Below are positions 1 to 8,122 of a stretch of 55,608 nucleotides of DNA, piece by piece. The position numbers and the translations under genes were made by a program. This DNA is from an uncultured Emergencia sp. Lineage in GTDB: Bacteria > Bacillota > Clostridia > Peptostreptococcales > Anaerovoracaceae. Where the stretch lies: NCBI GenBank assembly GCA_904420065.1, contig CAJFTU010000001.1, positions 1 to 55,608 of the forward strand, given 5' to 3'. Position 1 is the first letter of the stretch, and each line of letters starts with the position of its first letter. The notes under the pieces were generated by a model. It did not search any database, was not told the origin of the DNA, and worked only from the letters and a program-made list of their open reading frames with translations.

Positions 1-259
1 ATACGTACTGAAGAAGGAAGAAGGCGGAAGACATACGCCGTTCTTCAACGGATACAGACCGCAGTTCTATTTCAGAACCACAGACGTGACAGGCGATCTG
101 AAGCTGCCGGAAGGAACAGAGATGTGCATGCCGGGAGATAACGTAGTAATGGAGATCGAACTGATTACGCCGATCGCAATCGAAGAGGGACTGAGATTCG
201 CGATCAGAGAAGGCGGAAGAACAGTAGGGTCCGGCGTAGTAACGGAGATCATCGAATAA
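1..259 (+). CDS. tuf: Elongation factor Tu, C-terminal end (partial)
   Basis: The reading frame is open from base 2 and ends with TAA at 257-259, giving the last 85 residues of EF-Tu. It contains the typical domain III stretch: [20 protein letters not shown], then a MCMPGDNV block and the end [18 protein letters not shown]-Tu is the GTPase that brings aminoacyl-tRNA to the ribosome. The start and the G domain lie outside the window. A terminator follows at once, so this is the end of a transcription unit, presumably the str operon. Confidence 0.97.
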   Translation, partial: YVLKKEEGGRHTPFFNGYRPQFYFRTTDVTGDLKLPEGTEMCMPGDNVVMEIELITPIAIEEGLRFAIREGGRTVGSGVVTEIIE

Positions 260-290
260 TCGGGAAAGCCGAGAACTGAACGAAAGAATC

Positions 291-324
291 AGAGCCGGCC
301 CGCGGAAGCGGGTCGGCTCTTTTG
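291..324 (+). terminator. Intrinsic terminator of tuf
   Basis: A 13-bp stem (291-303 pairing with 308-320, one G-U pair) with a GGAA loop is followed by TTTT. It lies 31 bases after the tuf stop codon. Confidence 0.9.
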
Positions 325-393
325 ATGTCAAGACGGTTTTATTCCCCGACATTTTGATCCGAAAAATACAACAGAAAAGCATATATTATTTTT

Positions 394-419
394 GCATAGG
401 TTTTGTCCTATGCTTTTTT
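394..419 (+). terminator. Second small hairpin with T-run
   Basis: A perfect 7-bp inverted repeat (GCATAGG at 394-400, CCTATGC at 407-413) is followed by six T residues. It looks like a second intrinsic terminator about 75 bases after the tuf terminator. The unit it would end is unclear; it may back up the tuf terminator. Confidence 0.55.
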
Positions 420-447
420 ATGTGAAAAATCGGAAAGGGGAGATAGT

Positions 448-591
448 GTGGGAATCCGTATTGCTGTGGAGAAATTTTATCTATTGCAGGCTAAGGTACA
501 GGACGGTAAGACTTATTTATTACCGCAAAGGTTGAAAAGTTTAGGAAGAGAAATTCCCCTGCACAGGAACAGGAAAGAATCTGCTTGCTGA
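448..591 (+). CDS. Possible 47-residue protein, unknown
   Basis: A GTG codon at 448 follows a GGGGAG ribosome-site-like stretch (437-442) and opens a 47-codon frame ending at 589-591. The product is basic and resembles nothing I recognise. It has no visible promoter and follows two terminators. It converges on the XRE gene with six bases between them. This could be chance or a gene remnant. Confidence 0.2.
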   Translation: MGIRIAVEKFYLLQAKVQDGKTYLLPQRLKSLGREIPLHRNRKESAC

Positions 592-597
592 TTTCTG

Positions 598-825
598 TTA
601 TTCGTCTTTTACATATACGAGAATATCATTCAGATCGCAATCGAGACAGTAGCATAGGCGTGAAAGTATCGCAAGATCGACTCGTTGGACGTTGTTGTTT
701 ATGTATTTCTTCAGTTGGGTGCGCTGCATTTCTGCCCGGCATGCAAGCTTATTGATACTGATGTCCTGACTTTCCATGATTTCTTTAAGTTTTATCTCTA
801 CATGACCATAATCTATGTCTTTCAT
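598..825 (-). CDS. XRE (Cro/CI-type) HTH regulator beside BREX
   Basis: A 75-residue protein made almost entirely of one Cro/CI-type helix-turn-helix domain. The region around INKLACRAEMQRTQLKKYI has the usual recognition-helix layout. The start is set by AAAGGAGG six to seven bases upstream of the ATG on the minus strand. It is transcribed away from the BREX genes, and the gap between them holds repeated half-sites over the likely BREX promoter (863-911). The simplest reading is that it represses, or switches, the BREX operon and perhaps itself. No ligand or partner domain is present. Family assignment is firm; the target is inferred from position. Confidence 0.85.
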   Translation of the reverse strand: MKDIDYGHVEIKLKEIMESQDISINKLACRAEMQRTQLKKYINNNVQRVDLAILSRLCYCLDCDLNDILVYVKDE

Positions 826-862
826 GGATTGACCTCCTTTACCCTTAATATAATAATTTCTG

Positions 863-911
863 TTGAAAAAATTTCATATGAGTAGTAATATATGAGTATA
901 TATGTACTCAT
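863..911 (+). promoter_or_regulatory. Probable BREX promoter with XRE operator half-sites
   Basis: TTGAAA (863-868), a 17-base spacer and TAATAT (886-891) make a good sigma-A promoter. The heptamer ATGAGTA occurs at 878-884, inside the spacer, and at 892-898, just past the -10. Its reverse complement TACTCAT is at 905-911. The last two form an inverted repeat with a six-base spacer. Such phased half-sites over a promoter next to an XRE gene suggest an operator. This is inference from layout. Confidence 0.6.
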
Positions 912-973
912 GTCGAAAAGCGCATATTCGCAGCAGATTGGGCACAATACAGAACCTGTAAGGAGGCAGGAGC

Positions 974-3748
974 GTGAAAGAAAAGAAGGAAAACAGCGGC
1001 TGTGGCTGTCAATTCGTGGCTCTTTGGGTTATCGCACTTATGGCCGCCTGTTTTGTTTACCTTATGAAATATGCTGAATATTTCGGAGCAGTGGTACTGT
1101 GTATTCTTGTTGTCATTTTTGTCTTCTGTCTGATCATACATAGTCTATCTGACGATGGCAGCTTAAAAGATGATATCACTGAAGAACAGGAGCAACCTGA
1201 ATTTGAAAGTACGAGGCCTTCGGAACAAAGCAAGCAGCAAGATAAACAATCGATCCCGACATATTCTCTTATCGATGTGCCCCATAAAGAGTCGTTTGCT
1301 AACAAAGAAGAAGAGATGGTCAATCGACAATTTCGCGAATACATACAGGCGGTAAACCGGGGCATAAAATTTCAGGCAAAGCTTGAGGGGTTGAAGCAAA
1401 AGAGATCTTTTGTGATCACATCGGCGGAAAAAGCGCAGCTGGATCAGGAAATCGACAGACTCGATAAGGATCTCTGGGGAAATAAGCTGAATTCGATGAA
1501 GAAGACTTATCACTCGGATATGGCCGACGTGTTTTACAACGACGAGAAACTGAAGGCAAAATACCATTCTTTTATCGATATGCTGCCGGATAACGATCAG
1601 GTACCGTCCTGGCTCAGCGATTTTTTTCCTTCAAAGCAGGTAAAAATATGTGACATCGGATTCGTCATCAGCGAATGGGCTATTTTTACTCCGGCCTATG
1701 TAATGCTATGCGACAAACCTGAGCAGGGATTGAAACTTTGCACATATAGTTATGAATTTTCAAGAGCGAAGGTAGAGGAAAATCCCATTGGTTCGGGACA
1801 TCAAATGACTTTTGATATAGCAGGCAGGGCAATAGGCTTTGAAAGCGAAGAAATGGCAAAAACCTTTAAAGAGCGGCTGCGTTCATATGCTGACAGCCTG
1901 GACTGGGAGATTGAAGATCTGGGTTTGAAGCATCAGCACCCATTCCCTGCCTCCATTTCGAGTCTGACGACACCCTCTTCCATAGAGAGAGAGATTACAA
2001 AAGAAAGAAAAGCGGCAGAGCTGGAAGAAGAAAAGCAGAATCTGCGCAGCTATCTTACCGTAGAAGACGGCGTTCTTACAAAATGGAGCGGTTACTTGAA
2101 TGATCTCGAGATTCCACCGGGACTGGCAACCGAAATCGGAAAAGCTTTTCAATGCCGGAGAAGCACGTTAAAGACCATCGTTCTTCCCGAAGGCATTAGG
2201 GAAATACAGGCTGAAGCCTTTTTGGGATGCAGCGTTCTGAAGAGCGTCAGCCTCCCTGCGACGATGAGAAAGATTGGAAAACGTGCATTTAGCGGCTGCA
2301 AATCTTTGCGGGAACTGGTCATACCCGACGGAGTAGTCGAAATTGAAGACGAAGCATTTGCAAACTGCACAAAGCTGAAACGGCTGGTCATACCTGACAC
2401 GGTTGAAAAAATAGGAGAGAAAGTATTGGAAGGATCAACGTCGCTGGAAAGTTTGTACATTGGCACAAGGAAAATTCCGGCGAATCTCTGCGAAAACTTC
2501 CGAAAACTCAGTGAAGTGACAGCCTCTTCTCAAATTACGGAAATCGGCGACAGAGCCTTTGCGCAGTGTACTCACCTGAAAAAACTGGAATCTGCAGGCA
2601 ATAGATCCGGCTTTCCACATTTGGAGAAAATCGGCGATTATGCCTTTTTCCAGTGCAGTGCGTTTGAAGGATTTGATCTTTCCGATCAGGTCAAAGAGGT
2701 GGGCAGTTCGGCCTTTGCGTTCTGCAGTTCTCTGGAGAATATAAACGTAAGCAGCGGCGTCAACTGGTATAGGAGATCCTGCTTTACAGGAACACGGTGG
2801 CTCAGGAATCAGGCGGATCACGGATATATCATCGACGACGATTACCTCGAATACTATGGAGGCAATCAGGAAACAGCAGAGATACCATCCGGCATCAGGA
2901 CCGTCGGGAAGTACGCCTTCTACCAGAATTCCCGGGTAAAGGAGATAAAGGTACCGGATACGGCAGAGGAGATAGAAGACTATGCTTTTGCGGAATGTAA
3001 AAATCTCAGATATGTGGATATTCCCGATTCTGTTGTCAGCATAGCAGATTCGGCGCTGACTGCCGGCAGTGGAGTGACCATAAGATGCACGAGAGGCAGC
3101 GCGGCTTCAAAGTTCCGGATCAGAAACAAATTCTCCTGCGAGTATGCAGCGAAATATAAAGAAGCGCCGCAGAGGAAGACGCCGGTCGTCGCTCCGATTG
3201 TTGCGGAAAGAAAGCCGCCAACAAGAAATAGTGAAATATCCGGCCTTACTGAAGAAGAGTTTTCTCTGATCATGGATATGCGCCGCAAGAAAGTAAAAGA
3301 AAAGGAAGAAGCGAAACGAGCGGAGCAGGAGCGTAAAGAAAGGAAAGCAGTTTCGGCTGCCGCAGAAAAGACCTATACACTGTCTGCCTGGCCGGAAGAC
3401 AAAGTGAAACTGACCGCAGCAGGGAAGAGCAGGCTGATAACCAATAACATTTTCCCCGTGGTCTTTATCCAGACTGAGGCGGTCAGTGACCAATGCAAAG
3501 AAGGTAAATACGAGGTATTCGCCGTCGACAGCAGCGGTCAAATGATCAGCAACATCAGCGAAATCGATGCAGACGGAAGTATCTGCGGTATGGAGCATCG
3601 GGCTACGCTGATCCTTTCCGCTCACGGTGAATTTGACAAATCGGCGGATTACTTCGTGGTAATACGAGAAAAGGGAAAAGACACAGAAATACTGGAAAAG
3701 ATACCGTACAAGATAAATATAGAATTCGCGTCAGAATTTGATTTTTAG
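974..3748 (+). CDS. Membrane-anchored BspA-type LRR protein with a PglZ-like C-terminal domain
   Basis: A 924-residue protein starting at GTG 974, seven bases after AGGAGG (961-966). Domains in order: two membrane helices (about residues 13-31 and 37-56); a charged linker; an unrecognised globular part (about 110-330); BspA-type leucine-rich repeats (LRR_5; about 366-725) with repeated units such as LRELVIPDGVVEIEDEAFAN; a Lys/Glu-rich coiled segment; and a C-terminal domain (about 818-924). That last domain aligns with the end of PglZ in this locus (residues 758-863): SRL..N.IF, KYEV, and IPYKINIEF against IPFKINISF. It is the first gene of the BREX operon, 11 bases before brxL. LRR proteins of this class usually bind other proteins. 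I infer a BREX-specific accessory that tethers, senses or competes through a shared docking domain. It is not one of the six standard type 1 BREX genes. Confidence 0.85.
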   Translation: MKEKKENSGCGCQFVALWVIALMAACFVYLMKYAEYFGAVVLCILVVIFVFCLIIHSLSDDGSLKDDITEEQEQPEFESTRPSEQSKQQDKQSIPTYSLIDVPHKESFANKEEEMVNRQFREYIQAVNRGIKFQAKLEGLKQKRSFVITSAEKAQLDQEIDRLDKDLWGNKLNSMKKTYHSDMADVFYNDEKLKAKYHSFIDMLPDNDQVPSWLSDFFPSKQVKICDIGFVISEWAIFTPAYVMLCDKPEQGLKLCTYSYEFSRAKVEENPIGSGHQMTFDIAGRAIGFESEEMAKTFKERLRSYADSLDWEIEDLGLKHQHPFPASISSLTTPSSIEREITKERKAAELEEEKQNLRSYLTVEDGVLTKWSGYLNDLEIPPGLATEIGKAFQCRRSTLKTIVLPEGIREIQAEAFLGCSVLKSVSLPATMRKIGKRAFSGCKSLRELVIPDGVVEIEDEAFANCTKLKRLVIPDTVEKIGEKVLEGSTSLESLYIGTRKIPANLCENFRKLSEVTASSQITEIGDRAFAQCTHLKKLESAGNRSGFPHLEKIGDYAFFQCSAFEGFDLSDQVKEVGSSAFAFCSSLENINVSSGVNWYRRSCFTGTRWLRNQADHGYIIDDDYLEYYGGNQETAEIPSGIRTVGKYAFYQNSRVKEIKVPDTAEEIEDYAFAECKNLRYVDIPDSVVSIADSALTAGSGVTIRCTRGSAASKFRIRNKFSCEYAAKYKEAPQRKTPVVAPIVAERKPPTRNSEISGLTEEEFSLIMDMRRKKVKEKEEAKRAEQERKERKAVSAAAEKTYTLSAWPEDKVKLTAAGKSRLITNNIFPVVFIQTEAVSDQCKEGKYEVFAVDSSGQMISNISEIDADGSICGMEHRATLILSAHGEFDKSADYFVVIREKGKDTEILEKIPYKINIEFASEFDF

Positions 3749-3759
3749 GAGGAAGCCAT

Positions 3760-5832
3760 ATGGATGCACTGGATGCAAAGATTGTCGACAATTTTCCGGG
3801 AAAGATCGTCCGGAAAGATTTAACCGCATACATGAAAAGAGGGGCCAACGTGCCCACCTTCGTCTTGGAATACCTTCTGGGGATGTATTGTTCCACCGAC
3901 GATGAAGAGGCCATACAGATAGGTCTGGAAAAGATAAGGAACGTTCTCTCCGAAAACTACGTGCGGCCGGACGAGAGCGAAAAGATCAAGTCCAGAATTC
4001 GCGAAAACGGTCAGTATACGGTTATCGACAAGGTTTCTGCCAGGCTGGACGAGTATAAAGATATTTACATCGCTCAGTTCACCAACCTGGAGATCGAGCC
4101 TTTTGTGCTTCCGGCAGAGTACGCAAGAAAATACACCAAGATACTCACGGGAGGAATCTGGTGTCTTACCAAGATTGCATATCAGTACGAAACCGATGAC
4201 TTTGAGATAGATGACAGGAAACCGTCGAGAAAAAAGCGGGGACCTGAAGATTCTCCTTTCCGGATAACGAGCCTCAAACCCATACAGATGCCTAACCTGG
4301 ATCTGGATGAGATCATTAAAAAGCGGGCTGAATTCACCTTTGACGAGTGGCGGGACATGATCCTGCGGTCGGCGGGTTATGAACCCGAAGCTCTTGAAGA
4401 GAAGCAGAAGATGCACTTTATCGAAAGAATGGTGCCGCTTATCGAAAAGAACTACAACTTCTGTGAGCTGGGACCGAGGGGAACAGGAAAATCCCATATC
4501 TATAAAGAGATTTCACCTTACTCCATCCTCATGAGCGGAGGGCAGACATCGACGGCCAATCTGTTCTTCAATCTGAGAACCCGCCACGTAGGACTGGTGG
4601 GGCACTGGGACTGTGTTGCCTTTGACGAAGTAGCCGGTATGCGGTTCAAAGACGTCAACGCCATTCAGATCCTCAAGGACTACATGGCTTCCGGTTCATT
4701 TGCCAGAGGAAAAGATCAGATCAATGCAGACGCTTCTATTGTGTACATTGGAAATATCAATGACAACGTAGAAACTCTGCTTAAAATCACCCATTTATTT
4801 ACGCCTTTTCCGCCTGAATTTAACAACGACAGCGCTTTCTTCGACAGAATGCATTACTATCTTCCCGGCTGGGAGATTCCGAAGATGCGTTCGGAGCTTC
4901 TCACCGGAAAATACGGGCTGATTACGGACTGCCTTTCCGAGTTTTGCAAGGAAATGCGGAAGAAAGATTTTTCTCATACCTTCGACATCTATTTCAAGCT
5001 GAATAAGGATTTCAACAAGCGGGATGAGATTGCGGTGAGGAAGACCTTTTCGGGGCTTGCCAAACTGCTCTTCCCGGATGGAGAAATGAGCAAAGAGGAG
5101 ACAAAGATGCTCCTTGAATACGCCATCGAAGGACGCCGCCGCGTTAAGGAGCAGCTGAAGACCATGGCGGGCGTTGAGTTTATCGACGTCAATCTGGGCA
5201 TTGTGGATAAAGAGGAAAATACAGAAGATATTGTGGGTGTTCCTGAGCAGACGCCGAATACCCTTATTCCTGATGTGAAACTGCCATTTGGCCACGTCTT
5301 TGCCGTAGGTAAGAGCGCATCGGGAGAGATGGCCGTTTACCGTCTTGAAAATAAAGCTGTCAAAGGTTCGGGCAGTCTGGAAACTCAGGGAATAGGAAAC
5401 AACAGACCGGTCCGGGAAGCTGTGACGGCTGCCTTTACCTATTTTGGAACCAATGCGCGGAAGGTGCTGCCGGGGATCAAGGTCTCAGAGAAAGATTACC
5501 TCCTCTACTATGGGGATTCACAGAGAAAAGGACTCAGTACGGAGATCTCTCTGGGAGAATTCATCGGTCTGTGTTCGGCTCTTGCAGAAAGATCGGTGAT
5601 CGAGTCTCTCGCTATTGCCGGTGACATAAAGATATCCGGTACCCTTGCCAAACTGACCAATCTGGAAGAGATCTTCAGAGTATGTAAAAACGCCGGCGCT
5701 AAGCGGGTTCTCATACCGATGGACTGCATTATGGATATGCAAAGCGTGTCGAGAGAACTGCTTAGCGAAATACAGCCGATGCTTTACAATGATCCGTTGG
5801 ATGCGGCTCGAAAAGCATTGGATATATTCTAA
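3760..5832 (+). CDS. brxL: BREX AAA+ / Lon-like protein BrxL
   Basis: A 690-residue protein matching the BrxL family of type 1 BREX. The start follows AGGAGG with normal spacing. The AAA+ core has a Walker A motif GPRGTGKS (residues 238-245) and a Walker B ending in FDE (288-290). The C-terminal part resembles the Lon protease domain. By eye, the Lon catalytic Ser aligns with the Ser of KGLST, but the catalytic Lys position holds Glu in the LTNLEEIF segment, so peptidase activity is doubtful. BrxL is known as the DNA-binding restriction effector, and is dispensable for methylation. Here it is second in the operon, although in canonical type 1 loci it is last. Its pairing with the LRR gene may be functional. 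Confidence 0.93.
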   Translation: MDALDAKIVDNFPGKIVRKDLTAYMKRGANVPTFVLEYLLGMYCSTDDEEAIQIGLEKIRNVLSENYVRPDESEKIKSRIRENGQYTVIDKVSARLDEYKDIYIAQFTNLEIEPFVLPAEYARKYTKILTGGIWCLTKIAYQYETDDFEIDDRKPSRKKRGPEDSPFRITSLKPIQMPNLDLDEIIKKRAEFTFDEWRDMILRSAGYEPEALEEKQKMHFIERMVPLIEKNYNFCELGPRGTGKSHIYKEISPYSILMSGGQTSTANLFFNLRTRHVGLVGHWDCVAFDEVAGMRFKDVNAIQILKDYMASGSFARGKDQINADASIVYIGNINDNVETLLKITHLFTPFPPEFNNDSAFFDRMHYYLPGWEIPKMRSELLTGKYGLITDCLSEFCKEMRKKDFSHTFDIYFKLNKDFNKRDEIAVRKTFSGLAKLLFPDGEMSKEETKMLLEYAIEGRRRVKEQLKTMAGVEFIDVNLGIVDKEENTEDIVGVPEQTPNTLIPDVKLPFGHVFAVGKSASGEMAVYRLENKAVKGSGSLETQGIGNNRPVREAVTAAFTYFGTNARKVLPGIKVSEKDYLLYYGDSQRKGLSTEISLGEFIGLCSALAERSVIESLAIAGDIKISGTLAKLTNLEEIFRVCKNAGAKRVLIPMDCIMDMQSVSRELLSEIQPMLYNDPLDAARKALDIF

Positions 5833-5848
5833 GAAGGAGGCTGCAGCA

Positions 5849-6922
5849 ATGTTTTATCAGTGCCGCCAGTGCCGCAGGACGTTTGCATTCAACGATTCAA
5901 TACGGTTTTGTCCCTATTGCGGCGGAGAACTGACCGAAGCCCGGGAAAACTACAGCAGCGAAGTAAGCGCAGAAGGGGAAGCCAGGCTGAATGAAGTGAT
6001 CGATTCTATCTGGGGAGAAAAGGCTCGCCTGCGCTCTCTCTTTATCAGCGAGGTTAGATCCTGTATCACTGCATTCAACCATTATGCAGAGATTAGAATC
6101 GGAACAGAACTGCCGACGCCGGCGGACACGGAGTTTGCCCGGCAGTATGACCGTTTTAAAGGCAGCGAGAGCTGCGAAGAACTGCTTGGACAAGTCAGAG
6201 AATATGTGTTGGAGCTGGAAAGGGCAATACCTGCTATTCCGGGAGACCTCTATGCAGATGTTCGGGCAAAAGTCGAGATAGCTACAGATGACGTGGAAGA
6301 GACGGCGGCCGACTTATATGCTTTTCTTGAAAGAGAATGTCCGAGACAAAAGAAAGCGTTTTTCCGGGAGCAAAATTTGCGAATTGAACAGATTTTCAGC
6401 AGAGAGCAGCTGAAGGAACTCTACGGGCAGGTGCTTGTCGCCTTTGAAAAATACGAGCGGTGCGTGAAAGAAAATGACTTGTTCGCTGCGTTCCCTGTCA
6501 GCGCCAGCTACGGCAGCCTGAACGATTATCGGAGGAGAAAAGACAGAGAAAGTTTTGCTTTCTGCAATGAGGGCGACGAGACGGATATATTGACTGCAGA
6601 AGAAGCGGCTCAGGAATATGAAGAAATTTCGGCATACATGAAAGAGCAGAACGCCATACCTTATGGCGGCTTTCTCGACGAAGACTGTGATATCCATGTG
6701 GACGCATTCTGGAGAGGTCTTGAGGCCCTGTGCAGATTCATCGATCATTGCATGCTTGTCAAATGTGACACAAAATTCTTCTGCCTTCAGCGGGAGGAGA
6801 TCAGGCAGATAGAAGATGACATCGCTTTCGGACGTTTTGAAATGACCGAAAACGCACTTAGGGGCGCGCGGAAACTGAAAACACGCCTGGATGAGAAAAT
6901 AGGAAGCCTGGCGGACAGGTAA
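5849..6922 (+). CDS. Zinc-ribbon protein of unknown function inside BREX
   Basis: A 357-residue protein. ATG 5849 is chosen because AGAAGGAGG lies eight bases before it; an upstream in-frame ATG at 5789 would overlap brxL and has no ribosome site. The N-terminus is a compact zinc ribbon with CRQC and CPYC knuckles about 15 residues apart. The rest is acidic and mostly helical, with no motif I know. It lies 16 bases after brxL and 21 before brxA, so it is co-transcribed with the BREX core. A zinc ribbon points to nucleic-acid or protein binding. No enzymatic role can be read from it. Confidence 0.75.
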   Translation: MFYQCRQCRRTFAFNDSIRFCPYCGGELTEARENYSSEVSAEGEARLNEVIDSIWGEKARLRSLFISEVRSCITAFNHYAEIRIGTELPTPADTEFARQYDRFKGSESCEELLGQVREYVLELERAIPAIPGDLYADVRAKVEIATDDVEETAADLYAFLERECPRQKKAFFREQNLRIEQIFSREQLKELYGQVLVAFEKYERCVKENDLFAAFPVSASYGSLNDYRRRKDRESFAFCNEGDETDILTAEEAAQEYEEISAYMKEQNAIPYGGFLDEDCDIHVDAFWRGLEALCRFIDHCMLVKCDTKFFCLQREEIRQIEDDIAFGRFEMTENALRGARKLKTRLDEKIGSLADR

Positions 6923-6943
6923 AGAGGATATGGAGGAATAACG

Positions 6944-7546
6944 GTGCGAAACAGAGTCTACAGCGGCGCCCTGACGGCAGAACAATTCCTGTTTTACGAG
7001 ATCAGGATCGCCGTGGGATACTATATGAACGGCGACAGCCTGCAGCAGGCGGCGGAGCAGATCGCAGAGGGGAATCTCTTTCAGTATCCAACTTTGCGGG
7101 AAGTGAAACGGATGACAAAGGCCTGCTACAGAAGGCTGGATGCTTTGGAAGATCAGGAACTGGTCAGTGAGCTCCGAAGTGCACCTGCAGATATAGCCAG
7201 ACAGATCAATCTATATGCAATGATGAGGGATAACCTGCTGGTATGGGAATTTATGGTTCAGTTGATCGGGGAAAAGTACCGCATGCAGGATTTTCATTTG
7301 GACCGAAAGGATATCAACGGATTTTTTTCCCGGCTCCAGGCGCAGAGCGACCAGATCGCCGGATGGAGCGACAGCACGATAGACAAGATAAGAGGTGTTT
7401 TGCTCCGAAGCCTGGTTGAGACAGAGCAGCTTGACAGCACCAGGTCGACTTCGCTGCATCCCATACTGATCAGCGAAGAATTAAAAACAGGCATGATGAG
7501 AAACGGAGACAGAGAAGCGCTTGTAGCTTTTAACTGTTTCGGATAA
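6944..7546 (+). CDS. brxA: BREX protein BrxA (DUF1819)
   Basis: A 200-residue protein of the BrxA/DUF1819 family, which is small, helical and DNA-binding in characterised type 1 BREX systems. It starts at GTG 6944 after GGAGGA (6932-6937). Recognisable stretches are the N-terminal YSGALTAEQFLFYEIRIA and the central PTLREVKRMTKACYRRL. It directly precedes brxB in the standard brxA-brxB-brxC order. It lacks catalytic motifs. Confidence 0.9.
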   Translation: MRNRVYSGALTAEQFLFYEIRIAVGYYMNGDSLQQAAEQIAEGNLFQYPTLREVKRMTKACYRRLDALEDQELVSELRSAPADIARQINLYAMMRDNLLVWEFMVQLIGEKYRMQDFHLDRKDINGFFSRLQAQSDQIAGWSDSTIDKIRGVLLRSLVETEQLDSTRSTSLHPILISEELKTGMMRNGDREALVAFNCFG

Positions 7547-7556
7547 GGAGATAGCG

Positions 7557-8111
7557 ATGATACAAGAAGAACTGGATCGCATCAAATACAGGTTATCTGA
7601 GAGAGATTTTCTGGAAAATAAGGGACTCAGCAACGAAGTAGGGATACATATTTTCTGCTATCGACCCCAGGAGGAGATGATTGTCCAAAACTACGTCAGA
7701 ATGCTGAAGGACCAGCCCAATACCCCTTATCGCATCATAGAAAGAGACCTCTACGAGATATTTCTCTCTCTTCTGTCAGATAAGCGGATATTGGATAAGA
7801 TTCCGGATATGGAAAATAAGAAGGGCAGGGACTTTCTCCTGAAACAGCTGCAAAATATTGCGCAGCCGAAGAATCTCATCGAAAGGATGGACTACCAGCC
7901 CCATGAACCGGGACGGGACGTGTTATTCATGACGGGTATAGGCAAGATCAACCCGTTTATGCGGTCTCACAAGATATTGGACAGCATGCAGTCAGTCTTC
8001 GAAGACATACCGGTGGTCATGTTTTATCCCGGAAAGTTTAACGGAGACAAGCTGGAGCTCTTTGACCGCTTTCTGGACGGCCACTATTACAGAGCGTTCA
8101 ATCTGATCTGA
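7557..8111 (+). CDS. brxB: BREX protein BrxB (DUF1788)
   Basis: A 184-residue protein of the BrxB/DUF1788 family, an essential BREX component of uncertain biochemical role. The family signature RPQEEMIVQNYVRMLK and the closing VVMFYPGKFNGDKLELFDRF are visible. It starts ten bases after brxA with ATAAGGAG upstream. Its stop codon TGA (8109-8111) overlaps the first possible ATG of brxC, as expected for translational coupling. Confidence 0.92.
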   Translation: MIQEELDRIKYRLSERDFLENKGLSNEVGIHIFCYRPQEEMIVQNYVRMLKDQPNTPYRIIERDLYEIFLSLLSDKRILDKIPDMENKKGRDFLLKQLQNIAQPKNLIERMDYQPHEPGRDVLFMTGIGKINPFMRSHKILDSMQSVFEDIPVVMFYPGKFNGDKLELFDRFLDGHYYRAFNLI

Positions 8112-8122
8112 TGGAGGAAATG

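Noticed and set aside
403-447. Upstream extension of the 448-591 frame
   Set aside because: It would begin inside the terminator-like hairpin at 394-419 and has no ribosome site.
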